In this document: in pieces, positions 1 through 6,612 of the stretch | Layout of the letters: every line of letters begins with the position of its first letter | Position numbering within the stretch: the stretch's first letter is position 1 | DNA from: Desulfobacteraceae bacterium UBA2771 | Lineage (GTDB): Bacteria > Desulfobacterota > Desulfobacteria > Desulfobacterales > Desulfosarcinaceae | Assembly (NCBI GenBank): GCA_002352605.1 | Contig: DEIP01000054.1 | Span: 1-12,418, forward strand | Direction: 5' to 3' | DNA: 12,418 nucleotides | The notes under the pieces: model-generated | Told to the model about the DNA's origin: nothing | The model's input: only the letters and a program-made list of their open reading frames with translations | The model's database searches: none | Position numbers and translations under genes: made by a program

Positions 1-291
1 GTTGCGGTCGTCTGGGCCAATCAGGAAGATCGGAAAGAGACTCTGTCCGCCTTGCTTGATTTGGCCAATGGCAGCGGGGCAGGCAGGGGCTCGACGCTCC
101 CCCGGGCCATCATCGTTTCCGGCATCACGGACAACCAGCTTCACGGCCTGATGAACGTCTGTCGCCAGACCGGGATGCGACAACCCCTGTGGGCCGCACT
201 GACGCCTACTTCCGAAACATGGCCCCTGACGCAACTGCTTGCCGAATTACAGGCCGAGCGAAAAGCCCTTTCTCGGCACAGGAGAAAATAA
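1..291 (+). CDS. DUF3783 family protein, 3' part only
   Basis: The reading frame is open from base 1 and stops with TAA at 289-291, giving the last 96 residues of a protein whose start lies outside the window. A TTG at 52 could be read as a start, but the frame continues upstream, so a truncated gene is more likely. The visible part has a hydrophobic strand (about residues 34-39, AIIVSG), a helix with TDNQL, then the segment WAALTPTSETWPLTQLLAEL near the C-terminus. That pattern (alternating strand, helix, an LTPT-x-x-x-W block and a final leucine-rich helix) is what I know from DUF3783, a small family of unknown function common in anaerobic bacteria. The tail is basic (RKALSRHRRK). It is followed by a terminator-like hairpin, so it probably ends its transcription unit. 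No biochemical role is known to me; the family call is from memory of its pattern. Confidence 0.6.
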   Translation, partial: VAVVWANQEDRKETLSALLDLANGSGAGRGSTLPRAIIVSGITDNQLHGLMNVCRQTGMRQPLWAALTPTSETWPLTQLLAELQAERKALSRHRRK

Positions 292-293
292 CG

Positions 294-315
294 CCGTTTA
301 GCTTCTACGGTTTTT
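294..315 (+). terminator. Possible intrinsic terminator after the DUF3783 gene
   Basis: Just after the stop codon, CCG-TT-TAG (294-301) can pair with CTACGG (305-310) around a three-base CTT loop, leaving a two-base bulge. Five T residues follow at 311-315. The stem is short (six pairs), so efficiency is doubtful, but the position right behind a stop codon is right. Confidence 0.4.
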
Positions 316-362
316 CTTGCCTTGAGATTATGGCCGCCGATGCTTATTTTATCCGTTTTGAA

Positions 363-389
363 TTGCCACAAATAGGGTCGCCATATGAT
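363..389 (+). promoter_or_regulatory. Possible sigma-70 promoter upstream of the kinase
   Basis: TTGCCA (363-368) differs from the -35 consensus at one base and TATGAT (384-389) from the -10 consensus at one base. The 15-base spacer is shorter than the usual 17, which weakens the call. If real, the kinase transcript would carry a leader of roughly 235 bases. Confidence 0.25.
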
Positions 390-632
390 TTCCGGACACG
401 CTACGCCTGCCGACACACGAAAACCGGCCCAGCAATTTTCCGGCCCGACACGCAACCTGCTTGGGGAAGCTGGCCGTTGGGTGAGTGGTGCCGGATTTGG
501 CTGCTGCCGGGTCAATGCCGGCGTGGTTTCCCACGAAAAAGCCTTCGGAAGCGCCTTGGCCGGTGAGCGTGCGGGGCAGGAACATTATCGACGGATAGGG
601 CAGGCCTTTTTCCAACTGATTGAGGGATTCTC

Positions 633-2897
633 ATGTTGATGAACAAGGACATCAATTGCCTTAACTTCAAGGGGTTGTTCACCTTCCTGGAAAGGTATCA
701 TGGTGTGCAGGCGGTGGGTATGGTGACTCGCGGCCTGGTGGATAATTCGGATTTTCAGGTCCAGGACAAGCTGGATCCGGGGCAATTGACGTCGGTCCAA
801 CCCCATCATCTCATCGATCCTGCATACTGGGTATCAAACGCGTTCTCACTGCAATTGTTAGCCAATATTAACACTGTCGTTATCCGCGATAATCCGTTGT
901 TTATCGCCGGTTGCGGCGCCGTTAAGGAGGGGTTGTCCAAAAGTACCCTTTTTGCCGGGAGACTGCTGGGACCCTACGCCCTCATTCGCCAGGCGGCGCG
1001 GATCAACAGCCGTTTTAACCGGACCAAGGATGTCGTCGTTACCCGTCATAATGCCGAGATGGTTTGGGTCGAACTGCGTTATCACGACGGGTTTCGGGTG
1101 ACCCGCGATGTGTGCAACTGGAATCTGGGTATCTACACCGGGTTGATCCGTTCGGCCGGTGTGCGCCGTGTGCACAGTTCGGAGACCCGCTGTGTTTTGC
1201 GCGGTGATCCATGCTGTGAGTTTCATCTGGCCTGGAAAAAATCCGGACCGATGAAACGGATCAGCAACGGCGTTTTGACCTGGCTGGTACGACACGATAT
1301 CCGCCTGATGATCGAGGAGCACGAAACCACCCTTACCGAAAGGGATCAGCTGATCAGCCAACTGGTCCGTTCGGAGGAAAAATACCGGACCCTGTTCGAA
1401 GATTCCATGGAGGCGATGAACCTGACCCGCAACGGTCGCCTATATGACGTGAACCCTTCCTGGCTGGCCCTTCATGGATACGGGCATAAATCCGAGGTTA
1501 TTGATGTGGATGTGATGGACTTTATCCACCCCGATGATCACGGCATTCTGACCCAGCGTCGCCGTCAGTGGGCGGACATACCTAAGGGGATCTTTCAGAT
1601 CCGTGATGTCCGTAAGGACGGGACGACGGTGGATGTGGATGTTTACTCGACACCCATTACGGTTTCCGGTGAGTCCATGATTCTGACCACCATCAGGGAC
1701 ATCACGGCCATACGCCAGGCGGAACAGGCGCGGGAAGAGTTGGAGCTTCGACTGCAGCGGGTAGAGAAGATGGAGGCCATGGGCACCCTGGTGGGCGGTG
1801 TGGCCCACGATTTGAACAACATGCTTTCCGGTATCGTGAGCTACCCGGAACTGTTGCTCATGCAGATACCTGAAGAGAGCCCGCTAAGAGGCCCCGTGCA
1901 GACCATTCATCAAACCGGCAAGCGTGCTGCCGCCATTGTCCAGGATCTGCTCACCATGTCCAGACGGGGGGTGATGGTTCGTGAAGTGCTGGATCTGAAT
2001 GCCTTGATTGAAAGTTGTCTGCAAGGCCCGGTGTTCGAAAAGATGCTTGCCGATCATCCCCTGGTATCGGTCCGCCGGGAACTGGCTGACGATGCGGGCC
2101 AGATACTGGGTTCGCCGATCCATCTCAACACGACAGTGATGAACCTGATTGCCAACGCACTCGAAGCCCTGCCTGACGGCGGTGTTATCCGGGTTTGTAC
2201 CGAAAATTGCACCGTTGACCAGCCGGTGGCGGGCTATGACGACGTCAAGCCCGGCGAGTATGTCAAACTGACCGTTGCCGATACCGGTGTCGGCATTGCG
2301 CCGGAAGACCTCCACCGGATTTTCGAGCCGTTCTACACCAAGAAAAAGATGGGACGTAGCGGGACGGGTTTGGGCATGTCGGTGGTCTGGGGGGCGGTGA
2401 AGGACCATAAGGGATTTATCGATGCCCGCAGTACGTCGGGGCAGGGGGCCGAATTTTGTCTCTATTTTCCCATGACCCGCAAACTCCCTGATCAGCAGAA
2501 TGACGAAACCTTGGCGCCGGGCTGGAAAGGAGATGGTGAAACCATCCTTGTGGTCGATGACAGCCGCGAACAACGGGAGATCGCCTATAAAATCCTGACC
2601 GAGATGGGATTTACGGTGGAGACCGTGGTCAGCGGGGAAGCCGCCTTGGAATACTTGACCGAACGATCGGTTGATTTGGTGATCCTGGATATGATCATGG
2701 ATCCGGGAATGGACGGCCTGGACACCTACAAAAAGATCATCACCATCAAACCGGACCAGAAGACCCTCATTGCCAGCGGATTTTCGGAAACCGAACGTGT
2801 TTGGGAAGCCCAACGCCTGGGGGCGGGGACATACGTTCGAAAACCCTACGCCATCGAAACCATCGCGCGTGCCGTTCATGGGGTGTTCAACCAATGA
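633..2897 (+). CDS. Hybrid sensor histidine kinase: V4R-like, PAS, HisKA, HATPase, receiver
   Basis: This 754-residue protein has no membrane segment and should sense a cytosolic signal. Residues about 55-202 resemble the V4R/XylR-N sensor fold, ending in the typical C-x3-GD-x2-CEF block (C187, G191, D192, C195). A short coiled linker leads to a PAS domain (about 247-362, FEDSMEAMNLTRNG to IRDITA). The kinase core has the H-box GGVAHDLNN with phospho-acceptor His392, N-box NLIANALEA (N504, N508), G1 box DTGVGIAP from D550, and GTGLGMSVV (577-585). A C-terminal receiver (about 636-752) keeps acidic D642/D643, phospho-acceptor D686, S715 and K737. All catalytic positions I can check are present. 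The start ATG has GAGGG six bases upstream; an in-frame ATG at 639 is the alternative. No separate response regulator gene with an output domain lies nearby. The V4R label is from motif resemblance, and its ligand is unknown. Confidence 0.9.
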   Translation: MLMNKDINCLNFKGLFTFLERYHGVQAVGMVTRGLVDNSDFQVQDKLDPGQLTSVQPHHLIDPAYWVSNAFSLQLLANINTVVIRDNPLFIAGCGAVKEGLSKSTLFAGRLLGPYALIRQAARINSRFNRTKDVVVTRHNAEMVWVELRYHDGFRVTRDVCNWNLGIYTGLIRSAGVRRVHSSETRCVLRGDPCCEFHLAWKKSGPMKRISNGVLTWLVRHDIRLMIEEHETTLTERDQLISQLVRSEEKYRTLFEDSMEAMNLTRNGRLYDVNPSWLALHGYGHKSEVIDVDVMDFIHPDDHGILTQRRRQWADIPKGIFQIRDVRKDGTTVDVDVYSTPITVSGESMILTTIRDITAIRQAEQAREELELRLQRVEKMEAMGTLVGGVAHDLNNMLSGIVSYPELLLMQIPEESPLRGPVQTIHQTGKRAAAIVQDLLTMSRRGVMVREVLDLNALIESCLQGPVFEKMLADHPLVSVRRELADDAGQILGSPIHLNTTVMNLIANALEALPDGGVIRVCTENCTVDQPVAGYDDVKPGEYVKLTVADTGVGIAPEDLHRIFEPFYTKKKMGRSGTGLGMSVVWGAVKDHKGFIDARSTSGQGAEFCLYFPMTRKLPDQQNDETLAPGWKGDGETILVVDDSREQREIAYKILTEMGFTVETVVSGEAALEYLTERSVDLVILDMIMDPGMDGLDTYKKIITIKPDQKTLIASGFSETERVWEAQRLGAGTYVRKPYAIETIARAVHGVFNQ

Positions 2898-2931
2898 ATT
2901 GGGTTAATTGCTTGCCGTGTCTACATTAATT

Positions 2932-2955
2932 GGATCGCCCTTTGGGTATCGATCC
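2932..2955 (+). other. Hairpin in the kinase-PilZ gap
   Basis: GGATCGCCC (2932-2940) can pair with GGG (2944-2946) and CGATCC (2950-2955) around a TTT loop, with a TAT bulge on the right side, nine pairs in all. No T tract follows, so it is not a standard intrinsic terminator. It could be an mRNA processing or stability element, or chance. Confidence 0.3.
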
Positions 2956-2995
2956 GGTATGGTTGTGAACTGTTTGCGAAAGGAAGCGACTGCAA

Positions 2996-3262
2996 ATGGG
3001 AAATGGTGAGTTCAGAAGACGTTATGAACGCAAAAATTATAACACCGATGTTATTTTTTCCATGAAAGGGAAAGCCTATGCCGGCTCCTTGAAAGATATC
3101 GGCATGGGCGGTGCTTTCGTGATGACCGAGTCGGTAAACCAGGTTGGCCGGGGAGACGTGATTTCCATCAACATCCCATTTACCGATGGTCGAAAAACCA
3201 TCACCCGCCGGGCCAGGGCGCTGTGGAAAAACGGGGAAGGGTTCGCCGTCGAGTTTTTCTAA
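2996..3262 (+). CDS. Single-domain PilZ protein
   Basis: The 88-residue product is a stand-alone PilZ domain, the family that binds cyclic-di-GMP and passes the signal to motility, polysaccharide or secretion machinery. The arginine motif RxxxR is seen as R8-RYE-R12. The second motif, normally (D/N)xSxxG, is D34-IGMG-G39 with glycine in place of the serine. The C-terminal GFAVEFF is the usual last strand. The start ATG has AAGGAAG upstream with a spacing of about ten bases. It lies 98 bases behind the hybrid kinase on the same strand and 80 bases before a small membrane protein, so the three may be co-transcribed, although the hairpin in the gap could separate them. Binding of cyclic-di-GMP is likely from the two arginines but reduced affinity is possible because of the changed serine. 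The partner is not visible here. Confidence 0.85.
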   Translation: MGNGEFRRRYERKNYNTDVIFSMKGKAYAGSLKDIGMGGAFVMTESVNQVGRGDVISINIPFTDGRKTITRRARALWKNGEGFAVEFF

Positions 3263-3301
3263 ACCACCCAAGCATGATGGATTCCAGCCGGCGGATACTA
3301 T

Positions 3302-3316
3302 ATTAATTGCTAATAT
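3302..3316 (+). promoter_or_regulatory. Possible extended -10 element before the small membrane protein
   Basis: TGC directly precedes TAATAT (3311-3316), an extended -10 arrangement with four of six consensus bases. No -35 box is visible at the right distance. The AT-rich stretch also forms a weak dyad (ATATTA and TAATAT around ATTGC). It is a guess that transcription starts here. Confidence 0.2.
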
Positions 3317-3342
3317 CCGATACTTTTCAGGAGATCCAAGGG

Positions 3343-3534
3343 ATGAACACGCAGACACTGATACTGACCGTTCTGGTTTTCTGGCTGATCATGGGCCTGG
3401 CCTTTTTGTCCGCCTTCTCTGAAGTCAAACGCACCGGGGGAACCTTGGTGGACGCCATGCGTAACAATGAAACCTTCTTCTTCATTATCAGCGTTGCGGT
3501 GGGGCTGGTGGTGGTGGCCTTCAAGCTGACGTGA
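3343..3534 (+). CDS. Small two-helix membrane protein of unknown function
   Basis: I do not recognise this 63-residue protein. It starts at ATG 3343, preceded by AGGAG (3329-3333) nine bases away; a TTG at 3307 in the same frame would add 12 residues but has no ribosome binding site. Two hydrophobic segments are plain: residues 5-24 (about TLILTVLVFWLIMGLAFLSA) and about 44-61 (FFFIISVAVGLVVVAFKL). They are joined by a short loop of mixed charge (SEVKRTGGTLVDAMRNNE). The predicted form is a hairpin in the inner membrane. No cysteine, histidine cluster or known motif is present. It follows the PilZ gene by 80 bases and converges with trmJ. It could be an accessory subunit or a membrane anchor, but nothing in the sequence fixes a role. 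The strong ribosome binding site and clean composition make it a real gene in my judgement. Confidence 0.7.
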   Translation: MNTQTLILTVLVFWLIMGLAFLSAFSEVKRTGGTLVDAMRNNETFFFIISVAVGLVVVAFKLT

Positions 3535-3564
3535 TCGCCATGGTTGGCATTGATTCGAGCGTCA

Positions 3565-4302
3565 TTATTTTTTGGACAGTTTTTTCCGTTCCCCCTCGAT
3601 CCAGTCTATCCGGCTCCATAACCCGCGAAGAATCCTTACCTCCCGGTCATTGAGACCGGTGCGGCCGAATAGCCGCCGAAAGGCCCGCAAGAGGTGATCC
3701 GGGTTTTGGGGGTCTAAATAGTCGGCCGCCAGCAATGTCCGGCGCATGTGTTGGAACATATGTTCTACATCAATGGCCGGGGCCGTCGCCCGGCCCGCAT
3801 GGGTCATGTTCCGGGTTCCGATGGATCCCTTGCGAATTTCATAGAGCAGCAGGGAAACCGCGTGAGAAAGGTTCATGGAAGGGTAGGCGTTGTCCGTGGG
3901 AATGGTGACGAAAAACCGGCATAGGTCCAGTTCACGGGTATGCAGTCCCCGATCCTCACGACCGAATACGAAGGCCACCCGACTTTGGGTTGACTGAGAC
4001 AGTGCATAGGCGGCCGATTCTTCCGGTGTCAGGAACTCCTCGCGGTATTTTCCGAACCGGCGGGTCGTGCCGAAGGCCAGGTGACAGTCGGCCAACGCCT
4101 GTTCCAAGGTCGAGAAAACCGTGGCGTCATTTAAAATCGATTCCGCTTTGAGTGCCATGCGCCGGGCGTTCAGGGAGCGATATGTGGTACAGGGCGTTAC
4201 CAGACGAAGGTCGGAAATACCGAAATTCATCATGGCCCGGCACACGGATCCCACGTTGATCGGTCCCTGGGGTTCCACGAGAACGATGCTGATGTTATCC
4301 AT
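3565..4302 (-). CDS. trmJ: tRNA (cytidine/uridine-32-2'-O)-methyltransferase TrmJ
   Basis: The 245-residue product matches the SPOUT-fold TrmH/TrmJ family, which moves a methyl group from S-adenosylmethionine to the 2'-O of residue 32 in the tRNA anticodon loop. Motif 1 is EPQGPINVGSVCRAMMNFG (10-28), with the catalytic arginine R22. Motif 2 is VFGREDRGL (112-120). Motif 3 is IPTDNAYPSMNLSHAVSLLL (134-153), which forms the knotted cofactor pocket. Length equals that of E. coli TrmJ (about 246), and the C-terminal helical extension (about 165-245) is present. The ATG is preceded by GAGG eight bases upstream on the - strand. The gene stands alone, converging with the small membrane protein and diverging from pyrF. 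Other TrmH-family enzymes (TrmL, RlmB) lack this exact motif set and C-terminal region, so TrmJ is the best call. Confidence 0.88.
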   Translation of the reverse strand: MDNISIVLVEPQGPINVGSVCRAMMNFGISDLRLVTPCTTYRSLNARRMALKAESILNDATVFSTLEQALADCHLAFGTTRRFGKYREEFLTPEESAAYALSQSTQSRVAFVFGREDRGLHTRELDLCRFFVTIPTDNAYPSMNLSHAVSLLLYEIRKGSIGTRNMTHAGRATAPAIDVEHMFQHMRRTLLAADYLDPQNPDHLLRAFRRLFGRTGLNDREVRILRGLWSRIDWIEGERKKLSKK

Positions 4303-4501
4303 TTCAAAAGCCTCTATTACGTCCGCCCATCGCTATGGTTCTCTGCTTTCGCGCGTTTGCAGGAAAACTTTATAACTGGATCGCCAACGCCGTCAGGTGA
4401 TAGAACAGATTTATCATGGCGTGTCAACGGCACACGGGTTCGGTCGGGACGGATAAGGAGAATAAAGGCTTTAGGATCGTGAACTTTATAAAGGGAACAA
4501 A
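4303..4501. promoter_or_regulatory. Divergent trmJ-pyrF regulatory region
   Basis: Both genes start outward from these 199 bases, so promoters for each should lie here. For trmJ (- strand) the best pair is CTGACG (complement of 4391-4396) and TATAAA (complement of 4369-4374) with a 16-base spacer. A perfect TTGACA on the same strand (complement of 4422-4427) has no good -10 partner. The 10-base word AACTTTATAA occurs at 4366-4375 and again at 4482-4491. The second copy sits against the pyrF ribosome binding site AAGGG (4491-4495). No clear + strand promoter was found for pyrF, and no operator or riboswitch is recognised. Confidence 0.4.
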
Positions 4502-5224
4502 ATGAAAACTGCCAAAGATTATATCGTATTTCCCCTCGATGTGCCCACACCCGAGGCGGCCCGGTCGCTGGTCGCGCTGTTGGCCAATGACGTGGGTATG
4601 TTCAAGGTCGGCCTTGAATTGTTCATCCGATCGGGTCCGGAACTGGTGCGCTGGATTCAGCAGGCGGGTTCGGCAAAGGTGTTCTTGGATCTGAAACTTC
4701 ATGATATCCCCGTAACCGTCAAGCGGGCCATGGCCCAAGTGGCCGAACTGGGCGTTTTTTTCGTTACGGTTCACTGCGGTGAGAGCCGGGCCATGCTGGC
4801 GGCCGCCGTGGAAGGGGCCGGGGGCCGGGTGGATGTGCTCGGGGTTACCGTGCTTACCAGTGTCTCTTCCCTTGACGTGGCCGAGGCAGGATACCAGGAA
4901 CTGTATTCAAGGGATCTGCAGCAGTTGGTAATGAAAAAGACGGCCATGGCCAGGGATGCCGGTTGTGCCGGCGTTATCTGCTCCGGCCGGGAAGTTCAAG
5001 GCATCAAGACCGCCTTTGGAAACGAATTCCAGGCAGTGACACCCGGCATCCGGCCGGCTGGGGGAGGGGTGACCGCGGACGACCAGTCCCGGATTGTCAC
5101 GCCGGCCGTGGCCATCCGGCGAGGTTCTGATTATCTGGTGGTCGGCAGGCCCATCAGGGATGCCGCCGATCCCCGGGCCGCCGCTCAGGCGATAGCCGCG
5201 GAGATTCAGGGCGAACTGAAATAA
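4502..5224 (+). CDS. pyrF: Orotidine 5'-phosphate decarboxylase
   Basis: The enzyme converts orotidine 5'-phosphate to UMP, the last step of de novo pyrimidine synthesis, in the cytosol. The 240-residue product has the usual length of the short bacterial type. Substrate-binding D13 and K35 are in place. The catalytic cluster FLDLKLHDIP (61-70) holds D63, K65 and D68. The phosphate-binding end shows TPGIRP (180-185) and DYLVVGRPI (210-218) with R216. The ATG has AAGGG six bases upstream. It is a single gene: trmJ diverges upstream and the lysC operon converges downstream. Its last 19 bases overlap a possible small - strand gene. No terminator with a T tract follows, so read-through into the opposing operon is possible. 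Confidence 0.95.
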   Translation: MKTAKDYIVFPLDVPTPEAARSLVALLANDVGMFKVGLELFIRSGPELVRWIQQAGSAKVFLDLKLHDIPVTVKRAMAQVAELGVFFVTVHCGESRAMLAAAVEGAGGRVDVLGVTVLTSVSSLDVAEAGYQELYSRDLQQLVMKKTAMARDAGCAGVICSGREVQGIKTAFGNEFQAVTPGIRPAGGGVTADDQSRIVTPAVAIRRGSDYLVVGRPIRDAADPRAAAQAIAAEIQGELK

Positions 5225-5301
5225 CGCCAAAAGGCCAGAGCAAGCACCACGGCGCATACCACGAGAACAAATCGGATTTGCTCGGGAGAGAATTGCTTCA
5301 T
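5206..5301 (-). CDS. Possible 31-residue single-span membrane peptide
   Basis: On the - strand, 42 bases after the lysC stop, an ATG (5299-5301) opens a 31-residue frame ending in TGA (5206-5208). The peptide begins MKQFSPEQIR, continues with a clean hydrophobic span (residues 11-24, FVLVVCAVVLALAF) and ends WRYFSSP. This layout, a polar N-terminal decapeptide, one membrane helix, then an aromatic-basic interface, is typical of genuine small membrane proteins. Against it stand a weak ribosome binding site (no GGAG-like word upstream) and its 3' end overlapping the last 19 bases of the convergent pyrF. If real it is the last gene of the pgpH-lysC operon. The function is unknown. Confidence 0.4.
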   Translation of the reverse strand: MKQFSPEQIRFVLVVCAVVLALAFWRYFSSP

Positions 5302-5343
5302 TGTCTGTTATCGTTGGGATTCCGGTTGGTCCGGCTTCCCCCC

Positions 5344-5826
5344 TTAATCCTCACTGTCCAGCCCGAAGGCTGTGTGCAGGACCCTGACGGCGAGTTCGGT
5401 GTACTTCTCCTCGATGATACAGGAGATGCGGATTTCGGAGGTGCTGATCATGATGATGTTGATATTTTCCCGGGCCAGGGCGTTGAACATTAGTGAGGCC
5501 ACCCCGGAGTGGTTCTTCATCCCCACGCCAACGACTGATACCTTGGCGATGTCGGGATCGCCAAATACATCCTCGGTCCCGATTTTTTCCGCCAACCGCT
5601 TCTGCAACTCCATGGCTCGCCCATAGTCCGCCCTGGGCACGGTGAAGGTGAGGTCGGTCTGTCCGGTGGTCCGTGTATTCTGGATGATCATATCCACCAG
5701 GATGCCGGCTTCGGCGATCGGTGAGAATATCTTTGCCGCGATGCCCGGTTGGTCCGGAACTTTTTTTAGGGTAATGCGGGTTTGGTTAAGATCATGGGTT
5801 ACTCCGGAAACAACCAGTTGCTCCAT
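5344..5826 (-). CDS. Possible nested lysC beta subunit (internal in-frame start)
   Basis: Met247 of LysC (codon at 5824-5826) is preceded on the - strand by AGGAAG (complement of 5835-5840) with eight bases between, an almost ideal ribosome binding site. Starting there gives a 160-residue protein that is essentially the two ACT domains. In Corynebacterium and Bacillus, aspartate kinases are known to be alpha2-beta2 complexes with a beta subunit made from an in-frame internal start at about this position. As I recall it, the corynebacterial beta protein begins with a closely similar MEEAVLTGV stretch; here it is MEQLVVSGV. Expression is an inference; the site and the match are what is seen. 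Confidence 0.45.
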   Translation of the reverse strand: MEQLVVSGVTHDLNQTRITLKKVPDQPGIAAKIFSPIAEAGILVDMIIQNTRTTGQTDLTFTVPRADYGRAMELQKRLAEKIGTEDVFGDPDIAKVSVVGVGMKNHSGVASLMFNALARENINIIMISTSEIRISCIIEEKYTELAVRVLHTAFGLDSED

Positions 5827-6564
5827 TACGGAATCTTCCTGAACAACCATGGTGCCTTTCTCCTCAGAAAATGATGATCGAACGTGGACGGGGATATTAT
5901 ACTTCTTGGCGACGCCTACCGAGCGGATCTGCAGAACCTTGGCGCCGAGGCTAGCCATGTTCAGCATCTCGTCGTAGGAGATCTCCTTGATTTTTCTCGC
6001 GCGCGGGCAGATGTTGGGGTCCGCCGTATAGATGCCGTCCACATCCGTATAGATCTCGCAAACGTCGGCGTTCAGTGCCGCCGCAATGGCTACGGCCGAG
6101 GTGTCCGACCCGCCACGGCCCAAGGTGGTGATGTTGCCTTTGATGTCGGCTCCCTGAAAACCAGCCACCACGACAATGTTCCGGTCCGTCAGCAGGCGTT
6201 TGACGCGTTCGGTTCCGATTTCAAGGATGCGGGCGTTACCGTATTCGCAGTCGGTGACCACTTCAGCCTGGTGTCCCAGCAGTGACTGGGCTTTGAGCCC
6301 CATGCCCTTAAGCATCATGGCCAGCAGCGCCGCGGTGGTCTGCTCACCGGTGGCCATCAGCACATCCAGTTCTCGACGGTCAGGGGTTTTTGTGGCCGCG
6401 TTGGCCAAACCGATTAGGTGGTCGGTGACCCCGGCCATGGCCGACAGGATGACCACCACATCGTTTCCTTGATTATGGGATTTGCGTACACGGTTGGCGA
6501 CATTTCGGATTCGCTGGGTGTCGGCTACCGACGTGCCGCCGAATTTTTGAACAATCAAAGCCAT
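5344..6564 (-). CDS. lysC: Aspartate kinase with two ACT domains
   Basis: The enzyme phosphorylates aspartate, the committed step to lysine, threonine, methionine and diaminopimelate. The 406-residue product has the full kinase domain: KFGGTSV (7-13), SAMAGVTD (41-48), ATGEQ (71-75), GRGGSDTSAVAIAAAL (149-164) and YTDVDGIYTADP (172-183). Two C-terminal ACT domains (about 265-338 and 343-406) carry feedback inhibition by end products, as known for the family. The length is that of the mono-functional class (about 400-410); no homoserine dehydrogenase is fused. The start has AAGG nine bases upstream. It lies 48 bases behind tsaE, and I recall the same tsaE-lysC neighbourhood in other Deltaproteobacteria such as Geobacter. 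An internal ATG with its own ribosome binding site may also yield a separate regulatory subunit, listed separately. Confidence 0.95.
   Translation of the reverse strand: MALIVQKFGGTSVADTQRIRNVANRVRKSHNQGNDVVVILSAMAGVTDHLIGLANAATKTPDRRELDVLMATGEQTTAALLAMMLKGMGLKAQSLLGHQAEVVTDCEYGNARILEIGTERVKRLLTDRNIVVVAGFQGADIKGNITTLGRGGSDTSAVAIAAALNADVCEIYTDVDGIYTADPNICPRARKIKEISYDEMLNMASLGAKVLQIRSVGVAKKYNIPVHVRSSFSEEKGTMVVQEDSVMEQLVVSGVTHDLNQTRITLKKVPDQPGIAAKIFSPIAEAGILVDMIIQNTRTTGQTDLTFTVPRADYGRAMELQKRLAEKIGTEDVFGDPDIAKVSVVGVGMKNHSGVASLMFNALARENINIIMISTSEIRISCIIEEKYTELAVRVLHTAFGLDSED
5835..5840 (-). promoter_or_regulatory. Internal Shine-Dalgarno sequence in lysC
   Basis: AGGAAG on the - strand lies eight bases before the internal ATG of Met247. 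It encodes part of residues 242-244 (QED) in the main frame. It is the element that makes a nested start credible. Confidence 0.45.
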
Positions 6565-6612
6565 AATCTTATACCTTTACCGGTTAACCATCACGCCTCT
6601 CTGGAGAGGACG

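Larger units (their letters stand above)
292..632. other. 341-base gap before the kinase gene
   Basis: Beyond the terminator-like hairpin and the promoter-like pair listed separately, no gene can be supported here. The stretch has an open + frame (ATG at 385, stop TGA at 637-639) that would give an 84-residue product overlapping the kinase start by seven bases. Its third-position GC is only about 55 percent, its product resembles nothing I know, and an SD-like AGGG sits at 373-376. The opposite strand also has open frames that look like chance. I saw no tRNA, riboswitch or 6S-like pattern. The gap may simply be a long 5' leader of the kinase mRNA. Confidence 0.5.

Noticed and set aside
292..632. 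Riboswitch or stable RNA upstream of the kinase
   Set aside because: The GC-rich stretch around 420-560 looks foldable, but I could not match cobalamin, RNase P, 6S or tmRNA conserved blocks.
1884..2894. 336-codon open frame on the - strand across the kinase gene
   Set aside because: It lies wholly antisense to the kinase and HATPase/receiver motifs of the + frame, and its product shows no recognisable domain. Long antisense frames are common in GC-rich coding DNA.
3307..3342. TTG start adding 12 residues to the small membrane protein
   Set aside because: AGGAG lies between it and the ATG at 3343 and clearly serves the latter.
5225..5343. Bidirectional terminator expected between convergent pyrF and lysC
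   Set aside because: No stem followed by a T run on either strand could be found; only short CCGG repeats are present.
6596..6609. CCTCTC-TG-GAGAGG inverted repeat between tsaE and lysC
   Set aside because: The two-base loop is too tight for a full stem and no T tract follows, so it does not support a terminator.
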